Positions 1 through 7,899 are shown, counted from the stretch's first letter. The stretch: DNA of 64,000 bases from Mycobacterium sp. NS-7484 (GCF_001953975.1 NZ_MBEJ01000099.1:112901-176900), one strand, 5' to 3'. Program-made: numbers and translations. The notes: generated by a model from the sequence alone, not told the origin.

Positions 1-685
1 GCTGGCCATCAAGAAGACCCCGATCGTGGTCAACGACAGCCGCGGCTTCTTCACCAGCCGCGTGATCGGCACCTTCGTCAACGAGGCGCTGGCCATGCTG
101 GGCGAGGGCGTGGAGCCCGCGTCGATCGAGCAGGCCGGTTCGCAGGCCGGTTACCCGGCGGCGCCGCTGCAGCTGAGCGACGAGCTCAACCTGGAGCTGA
201 TGCACAAGATCGCCGTCGCCACCAAGGAAGGCATCGAGGCCGCGGGTGGCACGCACGTGCCGCACCCGGCCGAGGCCGTCGTGGAGAAGATGATCGAGAT
301 CGGTCGCCCGTCGCGCCTGAAGGGCGCCGGGTTCTACGAGTACGTCGACGGCAAGCGGACCCAGCTGTGGCCCGGCCTGCGGGAGACCTTCAACTCGGGT
401 ACCTCGCAGATCCCGCTGCAGGACATGATCGACCGCATGCTGTTCGCCGAGGCGCTGGAGACCCAGAAGTGCATCGACGAGGGCGTGCTCACCTCGACCG
501 CTGACGCGAACATCGGCTCGATCATGGGTATCGGCTTCCCGCCGTACACCGGTGGCTCGGCCCAGTTCATCGTTGGCTACCAGGGTGAGCTCGGTGTCGG
601 CAAGGAGGCCTTCGTGGCCCGGGCCAAGGAACTGGCCGCCCGCTACGGCGACCGCTTCCTGCCGCCGGCTTCGCTGGAGAGCTAA
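1..685 (+). CDS. fadB: FadB-type multifunctional fatty-acid oxidation protein, C-terminal part (cut by window edge)
   Basis: The frame is open from base 2 to a TAA at 683-685, giving about 227 C-terminal residues of a protein whose family is usually around 700-720 residues. The visible part starts at the end of the NAD-binding domain of L-3-hydroxyacyl-CoA dehydrogenase (VVNDSRGFFTSRV) and continues through the helical C-terminal dehydrogenase repeats (FINEAL-like FVNEALAMLGEG, then GFPPYTGG near the end). FadB proteins hydrate enoyl-CoA and oxidise 3-hydroxyacyl-CoA in beta-oxidation in the cytosol. The position next to an XPB helicase some 8 kb on matches M. tuberculosis Rv0860-Rv0861c with an insertion between them. 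A strong terminator follows. The enoyl-CoA hydratase half lies outside the window, so it is inferred, not seen. Confidence 0.93.
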   Translation, partial: LAIKKTPIVVNDSRGFFTSRVIGTFVNEALAMLGEGVEPASIEQAGSQAGYPAAPLQLSDELNLELMHKIAVATKEGIEAAGGTHVPHPAEAVVEKMIEIGRPSRLKGAGFYEYVDGKRTQLWPGLRETFNSGTSQIPLQDMIDRMLFAEALETQKCIDEGVLTSTADANIGSIMGIGFPPYTGGSAQFIVGYQGELGVGKEAFVARAKELAARYGDRFLPPASLES

Positions 686-698
686 GCCGCAGTACGTC

Positions 699-728
699 AA
701 AAGCCCCCGACGCGAGTCGGGGGCTTTT
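699..728 (+). terminator. Rho-independent-type terminator after fadB
   Basis: A perfect 13-bp inverted repeat, AAAAGCCCCCGAC (699-711) and GTCGGGGGCTTTT (716-728), is separated by a GCGA tetraloop. It ends in TTTT and begins 13 nt after the fadB stop. Because the arms begin with A and end with T it would work in both directions. Confidence 0.9.
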
Positions 729-788
729 GCGTGCGCCCACGACTACGGATTTCCAAGGGCGCGGACGCGTCCGGCAGCCATCAGGCTG

Positions 789-806
789 GATACGACAGGT
801 CGTATC
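789..806. promoter_or_regulatory. Perfect palindromic operator upstream of the nitroreductase
   Basis: GATACGAC (789-796), 2-bp centre AG, GTCGTATC (799-806): an 8-bp perfect inverted repeat of the size and spacing typical of TetR-family operators. It lies 26 bp before the GTG start at 833. No regulator gene is adjacent; the nearest TetR (2796) has a different operator, so the cognate repressor is unknown. Confidence 0.6.
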
Positions 807-832
807 GGGTCCACTCAGAAAGGTGGGTGATT

Positions 833-1498
833 GTGGACGTTTATGAGGCGGTGACGACCCGGCGTGCGGTGCGTGGGTTCACCGACGAGCCCGTTTCGAG
901 GGAGGTGTTGCAGCGCGTGCTGTCGGCAGCAGCCTGGGCTCCGTCGGCATCGAACATCCAGCCCTGGCGCATATTCGTGGTGACCGGCGAACCACTTGCG
1001 CGGCTCAAAAAGCTTGCCGTCGAGCGCGTTGCCGCCGGTGACTCGTGGGACGAGCCGCAGTACGTGATGTATCCCGCTGAACTCAAATCGCCCTACGGTG
1101 AGCGCCGATCCCGGTTCGGCAAGGAGCGTTACAGCGCGCTCGGTATCGAACGTGCGGATTGGGAGGCCCGGCAGCGGGCCGCCATCGCAAACTGGGACGC
1201 CTTCGGAGCGCCCGCCGCGTTGTTCTGCTACGTCGACCGCGACCTCGGCCGTCCCCAGTGGTCGGACCTAGGAATGTATCTCCAGACCGTCATGCTGCTG
1301 TTGCGCGCTGAGGGCCTGCACAGTTGCCCGCAGATGTCGTGGGCGAAGGTCTACAAGACCGTCGCGGCGTTCGTGTCGCCCCCGGAGGAACTCATGCTGT
1401 TCTGCGGTATGTCGATCGGCTACGAGGACACCTCGGTCAACTACATCCGTACCGGCCGAGCCCCTCTCGACGAGACAGTCACTTTCATCGACGATTAG
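833..1498 (+). CDS. Nitroreductase family protein (FMN-dependent)
   Basis: 221 residues, the usual length for NfsB/Frp-type nitroreductases. The N-terminal TRRAVRGFTDEPV segment (residues ~8-20) and WAPSASNIQPW (~37-47) are the two FMN phosphate and ring contacts that define the family, and the C-terminal GYED plus short tail also fit. Such enzymes reduce nitroaromatics, quinones or enones with NAD(P)H. I chose GTG at 833 because an AGAAAGG Shine-Dalgarno stretch sits 9 nt before it; GTG 827 and an upstream ATG at 731 are alternatives, but the latter would run through the palindromic operator at 789-806. It stands alone as one transcription unit, convergent with the monooxygenase gene, with only 22 bp between them. 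The substrate cannot be read from sequence. Confidence 0.85.
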   Translation: MDVYEAVTTRRAVRGFTDEPVSREVLQRVLSAAAWAPSASNIQPWRIFVVTGEPLARLKKLAVERVAAGDSWDEPQYVMYPAELKSPYGERRSRFGKERYSALGIERADWEARQRAAIANWDAFGAPAALFCYVDRDLGRPQWSDLGMYLQTVMLLLRAEGLHSCPQMSWAKVYKTVAAFVSPPEELMLFCGMSIGYEDTSVNYIRTGRAPLDETVTFIDD

Positions 1499-1520
1499 CG
1501 CGACCCTTCTGGGCCTGTCC

Positions 1521-2720
1521 TCAGCCGGCAGGCCAGTTCGGCAGGGGCATGGTGTCGTAGAGCCGTACCCCTCTGCTGTTGAGCCGGGCCAACGCTTGGG
1601 TGACGCCCAGCGGCAGCAACGAGATCACCTGGCCCGCGCCGACGAGTGCGCGGATGCCCCAACCACTCGTGGGCACAATGGCTTTCGCGTTCACGCGGGC
1701 CAGCTTTCGGCTGCCTTCGACCGGTCCGCGCATGGTGCGTTCGTACGCGGCGAACGCCGCGGCGTGATCGTCACCGGCACGCACCATTTCGGCGGCCAAC
1801 ACGTATGCGCCGTACACCGCGAGGCTGGTGCTTCCGCCGACCGCGGGACCGGGGCAGTAGCCCGCATCTCCGACGAGGGTGACTCGACCACGGGACCACG
1901 ACGTCATCTCCAATTGGGTGATCGCATCGAAGTAGAACGTCGGTGTCCGTGGCACCTCGTCGAGCCAGCGATCCACTTCCGTGCTCGTCCCCGCGAAAGC
2001 CGCACGGAGGGCCGCCTTGTGGCGTTCGACGTCGCGGTAGTCAAAGTCCAACGGTCGATCCGGGCGGAAGATGAACACCGCGCGGGCGTCGTCGAGGTGG
2101 TCGGCGGTGTAGATCCCGGCCATGTGACCGGGTTTGAAGTAGCCGCTCATCTCGCCGTCGCGAGCCATGTTCTTCGGCACGGACACCACCGACAGGTATC
2201 CGCCGAGGAAGTTCTCGGAGATGTTGTCGCCGAACGTCAGTCTCCGCACGCCCGAGTGCAGGCCGTCGGCCCCGACCACGACGTCGAAGCGTCGGGACCC
2301 GTTGTGCTCGAAGGTGACATCACCGTCGGGGGAGATGGTGGTGATCGTGTCGCCGAAGAGATATTCGACATCGTCGCGGCCGGCTCGGTAGTAGATCTCG
2401 CTGAGGTCGTCGCGCATGATCTCGACGTGCCGGTCGGACATGGCGCCGATGAGCTTGAGGTAATCGAGTTCGGCCGGTCGTGAGGCACCCGGCCGGTGGA
2501 CGACGAGTCGGGTGGTGCCGGTGGCGTGCGACATGATCTCGGGCAGTACGCCCATGCGCTCGGAGATCTCCATGGCGGGGCGGAACAGGTCGACGGCGTG
2601 CCCGCCGGTCTTACGCAGTGCGGGTGAGCGTTCGACCACGGTGACGTCGAAACCGTGTCGCGACAGCCAGTACGCGAGTACCGGCCCGGAGATGCTGGCG
2701 CCAGAGATGAGTACCTTCAC
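1521..2720 (-). CDS. FAD-dependent aromatic-type monooxygenase
   Basis: 399 residues of the PheA/TfdB-like flavin monooxygenase family. The three marker motifs are present: an N-terminal dinucleotide fold (VLISGASISGPVLAYWL, residues 3-19, a GxSxxG variant of GxGxxG), the DG motif (VVVGADGLHSGVRR, ~145-158) and the GD motif with FAD ribityl contacts (LVGDAGYCPGPAVGG, ~285-299). These enzymes hydroxylate aromatic or polyketide-like substrates using NAD(P)H and O2. The gene is divergent from a TetR regulator; their 75-bp intergenic region carries two copies of one operator (2732-2747, 2763-2778), so repression by that TetR and induction by a substrate or product is likely. The ATG at 2720 lies just outside the first operator. 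Natural substrate unknown; resistance-type flavin hydroxylases look similar. Confidence 0.88.
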   Translation of the reverse strand: MKVLISGASISGPVLAYWLSRHGFDVTVVERSPALRKTGGHAVDLFRPAMEISERMGVLPEIMSHATGTTRLVVHRPGASRPAELDYLKLIGAMSDRHVEIMRDDLSEIYYRAGRDDVEYLFGDTITTISPDGDVTFEHNGSRRFDVVVGADGLHSGVRRLTFGDNISENFLGGYLSVVSVPKNMARDGEMSGYFKPGHMAGIYTADHLDDARAVFIFRPDRPLDFDYRDVERHKAALRAAFAGTSTEVDRWLDEVPRTPTFYFDAITQLEMTSWSRGRVTLVGDAGYCPGPAVGGSTSLAVYGAYVLAAEMVRAGDDHAAAFAAYERTMRGPVEGSRKLARVNAKAIVPTSGWGIRALVGAGQVISLLPLGVTQALARLNSRGVRLYDTMPLPNWPAG

Positions 2721-2731
2721 GATGCCCCTTA

Positions 2732-2747
2732 CTTAACGGTCGGTAAG
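2732..2747. promoter_or_regulatory. TetR operator copy 1
   Basis: CTTAACGGTCGGTAAG, an imperfect palindrome whose symmetry extends to TTA/TAA on both sides (2729-2750). The same 16-mer with one base changed occurs inverted at 2763-2778. Confidence 0.75.
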
Positions 2748-2762
2748 TAATCCTGTCGTGAG

Positions 2763-2778
2763 CTTACCGATCGTTAAG
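2763..2778. promoter_or_regulatory. TetR operator copy 2 (inverted)
   Basis: CTTACCGATCGTTAAG; its reverse complement CTTAACGATCGGTAAG matches copy 1 at 15 of 16 positions. It covers the expected -35/-10 area of the TetR gene, consistent with autorepression. Confidence 0.75.
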
Positions 2779-2783
2779 TAAGT

Positions 2784-2789
2784 TAGGGT
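2784..2789 (+). promoter_or_regulatory. -10 box of the TetR gene, leaderless-type start
   Basis: TAGGGT fits TANNNT and ends 6 nt before the GTG at 2796; no Shine-Dalgarno sequence is visible. The transcript is therefore likely to begin at or one base before the start codon. Confidence 0.45.
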
Positions 2790-2795
2790 GACTAC

Positions 2796-3341
2796 GTGGC
2801 CAAGCCCGCTGTGGATACCCGCCAACGCATCTTGGACGTGGCGCGCGAACTCTTTGCCGAGAAGGGTGTGCTGCGTACCAGCCTGCAGGACATCGCCGAT
2901 CGTCTCGGCATCACGAAACCGGCGCTCTACTACCACTTCCGGTCACGGGAGGATCTGGTTCGCAACATCGTGCAACCCCTGATCGACGAAGGCGAGGCCT
3001 TCATCGACGAGCAGGAGCGCAAGCGCCGCGCGGCCCGGGCCACGGCACGCGAGCTTCTCGAGGGCTACTTCGACTTTCACTACCGGCATCGCGCCGACCT
3101 CGTACTGATCGTCTCCGAGCTGACCACGTTGGCCGACCTGGGGCTGATCGACCAACTGCTGGCCTGGCGCGCTCGGCTCGGCGTGCTGGTGTTCGGCCGC
3201 CGGCCCACCCTCGAACAGTCCACCCGCGCCGTCATCGCTTTCGGTGGTCTACAGGATTGCTGCCTGCAGTTCCCCGACGTGCCCTATGAGCAGTTGCGCA
3301 GGACCACCGTGGACGGCGCGATGGCTGCGTTGGGGTTGTGA
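2796..3341 (+). CDS. TetR/AcrR-family repressor of the divergent monooxygenase
   Basis: 181 residues. The N-terminal helix-turn-helix domain (residues ~7-55) reads ILDVARELFAEKGV, then TSLQDIADRLGITKPALYYHF, a textbook TetR_N sequence ending in the YYHF recognition-helix signature. The C-terminal two thirds is the variable ligand-binding and dimer domain. The GTG start is set by the family N-terminus and the -10 box just upstream. Divergent orientation and two inverted operator copies between the genes point to control of the FAD monooxygenase and of itself. Ligand unknown. Confidence 0.9.
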   Translation: MAKPAVDTRQRILDVARELFAEKGVLRTSLQDIADRLGITKPALYYHFRSREDLVRNIVQPLIDEGEAFIDEQERKRRAARATARELLEGYFDFHYRHRADLVLIVSELTTLADLGLIDQLLAWRARLGVLVFGRRPTLEQSTRAVIAFGGLQDCCLQFPDVPYEQLRRTTVDGAMAALGL

Positions 3342-3350
3342 CTGCGCTTC

Positions 3351-3938
3351 TTACCCGTCACGGCTGAACAGATAAAACCGCGCCGGATTCTTCCCGTTGT
3401 GGTCCATCGCGGGCTCGTCACCGCTCGATACCAGGGACCAACCGTCGCTGAAGCGCCGCTGCACCTCGTCGAAACCGATCCCCGGCACACCCGTCGATGT
3501 ACCGGGGATGAAGGCCACGATCAACAACCGCGCGCCGGGCGCGGCCACCGCACTGACCTCCCGGACGTAGGCGTCACGATCCGCGCCGCTCATGCCGTGC
3601 AGGCAGCCGCTGTCGATGATGAGCTCGAATCCCGCTCCGAGGCCGGATGAACTCAATTGCGTCACATCAGCTTTCGCGAACCTGATGGGCAGCGTTCCGG
3701 CTTTGTCCCGCGCCTTCTTCAGCGGCTTGTCCACATAGTCCACCCCGGTGACGTGCCAGCCGTTCCTGGCCAGGTACACCGCGGTGTCCCCGGTGCCGCA
3801 GCCCAGGTCGAGCGCGGCACTCGGGGGCAACGAGCCACCTTCGATCAGGCCGGTCAGGCTGTGCGCCAGTGGATGGCCGTCCCAGGGCGTGAAGCCCAGC
3901 CGGTAGAGCCAGCGGAACAGGCGTTGCCGCGAACTCAT
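3351..3938 (-). CDS. Class I SAM-dependent methyltransferase
   Basis: 195 residues from ATG 3938. Motif I, ALDLGCGTGDTAVYLA (residues ~41-56), is the SAM-binding glycine loop; VTGVDYVDKPL (~63-73) is motif II with the acidic ribose-binding residue, followed by FAKADV (motif III) and the post-motif LLIVAF strand. The fold is a short Methyltransf_25/11 type used on small molecules, for example thiopurine or tellurite-type methyltransferases. A longer open frame upstream is only a shadow of the preceding gene. The stop of that upstream gene lies 4 bp before this start, so the two are co-transcribed. Substrate not predictable. Confidence 0.85.
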   Translation of the reverse strand: MSSRQRLFRWLYRLGFTPWDGHPLAHSLTGLIEGGSLPPSAALDLGCGTGDTAVYLARNGWHVTGVDYVDKPLKKARDKAGTLPIRFAKADVTQLSSSGLGAGFELIIDSGCLHGMSGADRDAYVREVSAVAAPGARLLIVAFIPGTSTGVPGIGFDEVQRRFSDGWSLVSSGDEPAMDHNGKNPARFYLFSRDG

Positions 3939-3942
3939 GGCC

Positions 3943-4368
3943 TCACAGCGACCCCAGATCGGCGGACAGCCAGTGCTCGGGCTTGAGGTAGATGGTGACG
4001 CCCTCGCCGTGCTCGCGCCGGGCGAACTCCAGGTAGGGCTCCACCTTCTCCGGCGGCAGGTACCGCCGGACCATCTCGACGAGCTGCTCATCGGTGGACG
4101 GTTCGATCCGGCTGACCGCACCGTCGACGGCCACATACCGCACCGACGGCTCCAGGCGCTCGGCCATCAACGAGAAGTGCCCGGCCGCTTCGATCAACCG
4201 GTGCTTGCGGGAACCCAACCCCGTCTGCACCCACGGTTCACCGCCGGGGGTGTACTGGTACCAGATGGGGACGGTCAGCGGACCGCGCTTGTCGCCGGCG
4301 TACACCGACAACGCGGCGATGTGCGGCTCGGCCAGAAACTGTTCGCGTTCTTCCTTGGAAAGGGCCAT
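3943..4368 (-). CDS. Pyridoxamine-5'-phosphate-oxidase-fold (F420/FMN-binding) protein
   Basis: 141 residues from ATG 4368 (MALSKEEREQFLAEPH). The split-barrel flavin/F420-binding fold is shown by IAALSVYAGDKRGPLTVPIWYQY (N-terminal strand pair) and RKHRLIEAAGHFSLMAERLEPSVRYVAVDG (the core strand pair). The C-terminal YLEFARREHGEGVTIYLKPEHW resembles TIGR03618-type mycobacterial proteins that use F420 or FMN. It heads a two-gene operon with the methyltransferase and is divergent from an F420-type luciferase-like oxidoreductase. An upstream ATG at 4398 is possible but lacks family similarity. Confidence 0.8.
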   Translation of the reverse strand: MALSKEEREQFLAEPHIAALSVYAGDKRGPLTVPIWYQYTPGGEPWVQTGLGSRKHRLIEAAGHFSLMAERLEPSVRYVAVDGAVSRIEPSTDEQLVEMVRRYLPPEKVEPYLEFARREHGEGVTIYLKPEHWLSADLGSL

Positions 4369-4410
4369 GAAAACCAGGCTAGCCCCGTTCCCCGACACGG
4401 ATCGGCGTCG

Positions 4411-4416
4411 TAGAGT
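4411..4416 (+). promoter_or_regulatory. -10 box, leaderless-type start of the LLM oxidoreductase
   Basis: TAGAGT fits TANNNT and ends 8 nt before ATG 4425; no Shine-Dalgarno sequence lies between them. Confidence 0.45.
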
Positions 4417-4424
4417 CGAGATCC

Positions 4425-5414
4425 ATGCGCTTTGGACTCTTCATCCCGCAGGGCTGGCGTCTCGACCTCGTTGACATTCCCGCTGAAGACCACTGGCAGG
4501 TGATGAGCGATCTGGCGTCATACGCCGACGCCGGCGCCTGGGATTCGCTGTGGGTCTACGACCACTTCCACACCGTGCCGGTGCCCACCGACGAGGCCAC
4601 CCACGAGGCCTGGACGCTGATGGCCGCGTATGCGGCGACGACGTCACGGATCAAGCTGGGCCAGATGTGCACCGCGATGAGCTATCGCAATCCGGTGTAT
4701 CTGGCCAAGGTCGCCGCCACCACCGACATCATCTCCGGTGGCCGGGTGCAGATGGGTATCGGCGGTGGCTGGTACGAGCACGAATGGCGTGCCTACGGCT
4801 ACGGCTTCCCTTCGGCCGGTGAGCGGTTGGGCCGGCTCGACGAGGGTGTGCAGATCATGCGTGACGCCTGGCGGGACGGGCGGGTCAGCTTCGACGGAAA
4901 GCATTATCAGGTGGACGGCGCCATCGTGGCGCCCAAGCCGTTGCAGGACAACGGAATTCCGTTGTGGATCGCCGGCGGCGGGGAGAAGGTGACGCTGCGC
5001 ATCGCGGCCAAGTACGCGCAGTACACCAACTTCACCTCCGAGCCCGAGGGCTTCGCGCACAAATCCCAGGTGCTCGCCGCGCACTGCAAAGACGTCGGCA
5101 CCGACTACGACGCCATCGTGCGCTCGGCGAACTTCAACGCCGTCATCGGCGATTCGGAGTCCGACGTCGCCGATCGCGTCGCGCGGTTGCGAGACCGGCA
5201 GGTGCCGGTTGCCGGTGAGGGTGCGGTCGACGCAATGCTGGCCAACGCCACCGCGCCGGAATCCGCAAGCGGCACACCGGAACAGGTCGTCGAGAAGCTG
5301 CAGCGGATGCGTGATCTCGGTTGCGAATATGCGATCCTGTACTTCCCGGAAGCCGCCTATGACCGGTCGGGAATCGAACTGTTCGAGCAGAAGGTCATTC
5401 CGGCACTGAGCTGA
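4425..5414 (+). CDS. LLM-class F420-dependent oxidoreductase
   Basis: 329 residues with the bacterial luciferase-like TIM-barrel layout: MRFGLFIPQGW at the N-terminus, DSLWVYDHFHTVP (~40-52), IKLGQMCTAMSYRNPVYLAKVAATTDIISGGRVQMGIGGGWYEHEWRAYG (~75-125), which carries the F420 phosphate-binding GIGGGW turn, and IPLWIAGGGEK (~178-188). The PEGF/AKYAQYTNF segment resembles the TIGR03560 subgroup common in mycobacteria. The enzyme is expected to transfer hydride to or from F420 on an unknown substrate. A -10 box 8 nt upstream suggests leaderless translation. It is divergent from the PPOX-fold/methyltransferase operon. Confidence 0.88.
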   Translation: MRFGLFIPQGWRLDLVDIPAEDHWQVMSDLASYADAGAWDSLWVYDHFHTVPVPTDEATHEAWTLMAAYAATTSRIKLGQMCTAMSYRNPVYLAKVAATTDIISGGRVQMGIGGGWYEHEWRAYGYGFPSAGERLGRLDEGVQIMRDAWRDGRVSFDGKHYQVDGAIVAPKPLQDNGIPLWIAGGGEKVTLRIAAKYAQYTNFTSEPEGFAHKSQVLAAHCKDVGTDYDAIVRSANFNAVIGDSESDVADRVARLRDRQVPVAGEGAVDAMLANATAPESASGTPEQVVEKLQRMRDLGCEYAILYFPEAAYDRSGIELFEQKVIPALS

Positions 5415-5443
5415 CCTGATAGTGAGCGATGCGCCACCCTTCG

Positions 5444-5736
5444 TCAGTGCCCGGCACTTTGGCCACCGTCCACCCGCAGGATCTCGCCGGTGACAAAGCC
5501 GGCACGCTCCAGGTACAGCACCGCATCCACGGCGTCGTCGATCTCACCGAGTTGGCCCATCGGGTTCAGCCCGGCCATGAAGTCGTGCGTGGAGGGATCG
5601 TGCATCGGGGTGTTGATCGAGCCCAAGGCCACCGCGTTCACCCGGATGCCGCGGCCACCAGGCCGGCGCCGATGCCCTGGGACCCGCCGGTGATGACGGC
5701 GACGCGGGTGGCGGTGTTGTCGGTGTCGGTGCTCAT
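5444..5736 (-). pseudogene. Short-chain dehydrogenase (SDR) with large internal deletion and frameshift
   Basis: The minus strand starts at ATG 5736 with a proper SDR N-terminus: a short leader, then VAVITGGSQGIGAGLVAA, the TGxxxGIG cofactor site. That frame meets a stop after 32 residues. In another frame, immediately at the break (~5638-5650), a proper SDR C-terminus begins: GIRVNAVALGSINTPMH, then LGEIDDAVDAVLYLERAGFVTGEILRVDGGQSAGH ending at 5444. About 130-150 central residues of a ~240-residue SDR are missing, including the active-site Ser-Tyr-Lys region, and the join is out of frame. A single internal deletion explains this. The intact gene would have been divergent from the LysR regulator at 5863, the usual LysR/SDR arrangement. 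Confidence 0.85.
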
Positions 5737-5862
5737 GTCAGTCCCTTTCGGTTGTCCGGTCTGCCCGGTTGCACTGCTCAACGCGGCGAGGCGCTGGCTC
5801 ATGTCCGGCCGGCGGGATCTGTCGGCTCCCTGCTGAGAGGCGCAGCCTATTACGCTGCAACG

Positions 5863-6795
5863 GTGGAGTTGCGCCAGCTGCGCTATTTCGTCACCGTCGC
5901 CGAAGAACTGAACTTCGGCCGGGCGGCCGAGCGTCTGCGGATCGCGGGGCCGTCGCTGTCCCAGCAGATCAAGGCCCTCGAACGTGATCTCAAGGTCACG
6001 CTGTTCGACCGGGACCGGCGTTCGGTGGCGCTCACTCAGGCCGGTGGTGCGCTGCTGCCCGAGGCCCGTGCGCTGATCCGGCGGGCCGACGAATTGCGCA
6101 GGCGGGCACACGGTTTGGCGGTGTCGGACCCGGTGCGGATCGGCTACGTGAACTGGTGCCCGACCGACTGGGCCGAACGTGCCGCAGGGGTGGCCCAACT
6201 ACGGGTGGACACCTGGGTGATGCCCTCACACACCCAGGCCGCCCGGGTGGCCGACGGCAGCCTGGATTTGGCCATCTGCTGGGTGCAGAACGCTGATCTG
6301 GCGGCCCTGGCGCTGCAGGCTCGGCTGATCGGGGTGGACCGGCTGTACGCGTTGTGTCCCGGCACCGACGAATCACCGGTGACCGCCGGCGACACCACGG
6401 TGCTCATCGATTCGGATGCGGCCAGCTGGTCGTCGTGGAATCGCTACGGCGAACAGTTCGCCGCCGCCGTCGGCGCACCGGTGATGCGCACCGATGACGG
6501 CGGTGTCACCGGGCCCACCTTCTTCGAACACGTCCGCCGGCTGCGTCGTCCGGTGCTCAACAATCCCAAGGGGCAGACCACCGCACTGCCCACCGGGCTG
6601 GTACGCCGCCCGGTGGTGGCTCCCTCACCGTTGTGGACCTGGTCGCTGGTGTGGCGCCGGGACGAGTCCAGCCCGGCCGTACTGGCCGTGGTCGACGAGT
6701 TCACCCGCGGCGTCGGCGATTTCGGGCTCGACGACGCGGATGTGTGGCTGCCACCCGATGATCCGCATCACCCCGGCCACCAAAGCGGCGATTGA
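5863..6795 (+). CDS. LysR-family transcriptional regulator
   Basis: 310 residues from GTG 5863. The N-terminal winged helix-turn-helix is classic LysR: LRQLRYFVTVAEELNFGRAAERLRIAGPSLSQQIKALERDLKVTLFDRD (residues ~3-51). The effector-binding half follows but is weakly conserved. The C-terminal ~25 residues (DDADVWLPPDDPHHPGHQSGD) look like a run-on tail: they are encoded where the convergent MFS gene also codes, a 171-nt antisense overlap. The gene is divergent from the broken SDR, its probable lost target. It may still act on the MFS or on itself. Confidence 0.85.
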   Translation: MELRQLRYFVTVAEELNFGRAAERLRIAGPSLSQQIKALERDLKVTLFDRDRRSVALTQAGGALLPEARALIRRADELRRRAHGLAVSDPVRIGYVNWCPTDWAERAAGVAQLRVDTWVMPSHTQAARVADGSLDLAICWVQNADLAALALQARLIGVDRLYALCPGTDESPVTAGDTTVLIDSDAASWSSWNRYGEQFAAAVGAPVMRTDDGGVTGPTFFEHVRRLRRPVLNNPKGQTTALPTGLVRRPVVAPSPLWTWSLVWRRDESSPAVLAVVDEFTRGVGDFGLDDADVWLPPDDPHHPGHQSGD

Positions 6796-7857
6796 CACCA
6801 CCAGTGCGCCCACCACCAGGGCCGGACGGAAACCGTGGTGCAGCAGTGGTGTCACCACGATCGGTCCGAGGATCTGCCCGGCCGAATACCCGGCGGTGAG
6901 CAGCGCGACGGCCCGCGGATAGCGCAGCAGCCGTCCGGCGGCCAGGGCCAGCGTGCTCACCCCGATGAAGGTCCCGCCGAACAGCACGGCGCCGGTGAGC
7001 GCCGCACTCACCCCGCCGGCCAGTCCCGCGACGGCGATCCCGGCGGCCTGCACGCCGAGCGCCGCCATCAGCAGCGCCGGATGCGACCACCGGGTGCTCA
7101 GCGCGGCCCACAGCGCCGCGGACGGGACGGTGGCCAACCCCACCACCAGCCAGGCTCCGCCACCCAGCCAGCTCGGCGTGCCGTGCGCTACGGCGGCCAC
7201 CAGGAAGGTGCCGGCGATGATGTAACCGATGCCTTCCAAGGTGTAGCTGACCAGCAGCAGTGCGAAGGCGCCGTGCGGCGGACGGTTTCGAGCTTCGGTA
7301 CCGGTTGTCGCGGTATCCGGCGCCGGGTGCATCGACCAGGCGGCGAGGCTGAGCACCGCGGCCACCGCCGCGGCCGCCCACCAGGCCACCTGCCAATCTC
7401 CGGCGGCCAGCACCAGCACCGCCGAGAGCGCGATGCCCGCGCCGACCCCGCCGAACCCCCACCCGGCCAGGTGCGCCGGGTGGGCGTGCAGGTGCTCCAT
7501 CATGGTGTTGACCGCGATGACGAACACCAGCGCGCTGGTGATTCCGGCCAGCGTGCGCAGCGTGATCCAGCCAATGGCGTTGGTGGTCAACGGCATTGCC
7601 ACCAGGCTGACGATCAGCGCGACCAGGCACAGCCGACACGCGAACATCGATCGGGCCAGGCGCGGCCAGACCGTTCCGGCCAGCGCACCGACCAGATAGC
7701 CGACGTAGTTCGCGGTGGCGAGGTCGGCGGCGGTGTGAGCGCTCACCCCGGCCTGCGCGGTCATCAACGGCAGGATGGGGGTGTAGACGAACCGGCCGAT
7801 CCCCATGGCGGCGGCCAGCACGGCGGCGGTGCGGGCGACGTGTGCATGATGGCGCAT
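6625..7857 (-). CDS. YbfB/YjiJ-family MFS transporter
   Basis: 410 residues from ATG 7857. The N-terminal MGIGRFVYTPILPLM (~16-30) is characteristic of the YbfB/YjiJ branch of the major facilitator superfamily, followed by about twelve hydrophobic segments ending near VVSIAALVAGVMRIIGW. The last ~35 residues (from PHIRVVEPEIADAAG) are hydrophilic and overlap the end of LysR on the other strand. Transported substrate unknown; relatives are putative exporters. A 9-bp inverted repeat (7900-7923) lies 43 bp upstream of the start and is a likely operator. The gene appears to have replaced the 5' part of an SDR gene whose remnant follows. Confidence 0.82.
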   Translation of the reverse strand: MRHHAHVARTAAVLAAAMGIGRFVYTPILPLMTAQAGVSAHTAADLATANYVGYLVGALAGTVWPRLARSMFACRLCLVALIVSLVAMPLTTNAIGWITLRTLAGITSALVFVIAVNTMMEHLHAHPAHLAGWGFGGVGAGIALSAVLVLAAGDWQVAWWAAAAVAAVLSLAAWSMHPAPDTATTGTEARNRPPHGAFALLLVSYTLEGIGYIIAGTFLVAAVAHGTPSWLGGGAWLVVGLATVPSAALWAALSTRWSHPALLMAALGVQAAGIAVAGLAGGVSAALTGAVLFGGTFIGVSTLALAAGRLLRYPRAVALLTAGYSAGQILGPIVVTPLLHHGFRPALVVGALVVSIAALVAGVMRIIGWQPHIRVVEPEIADAAGELVDHGQYGRAGLVPAPHQRPGPQR

Positions 7858-7899
7858 CGGTTCATCGTGCGGGGCAATTCGTTCGAAGAGCCATGACCG

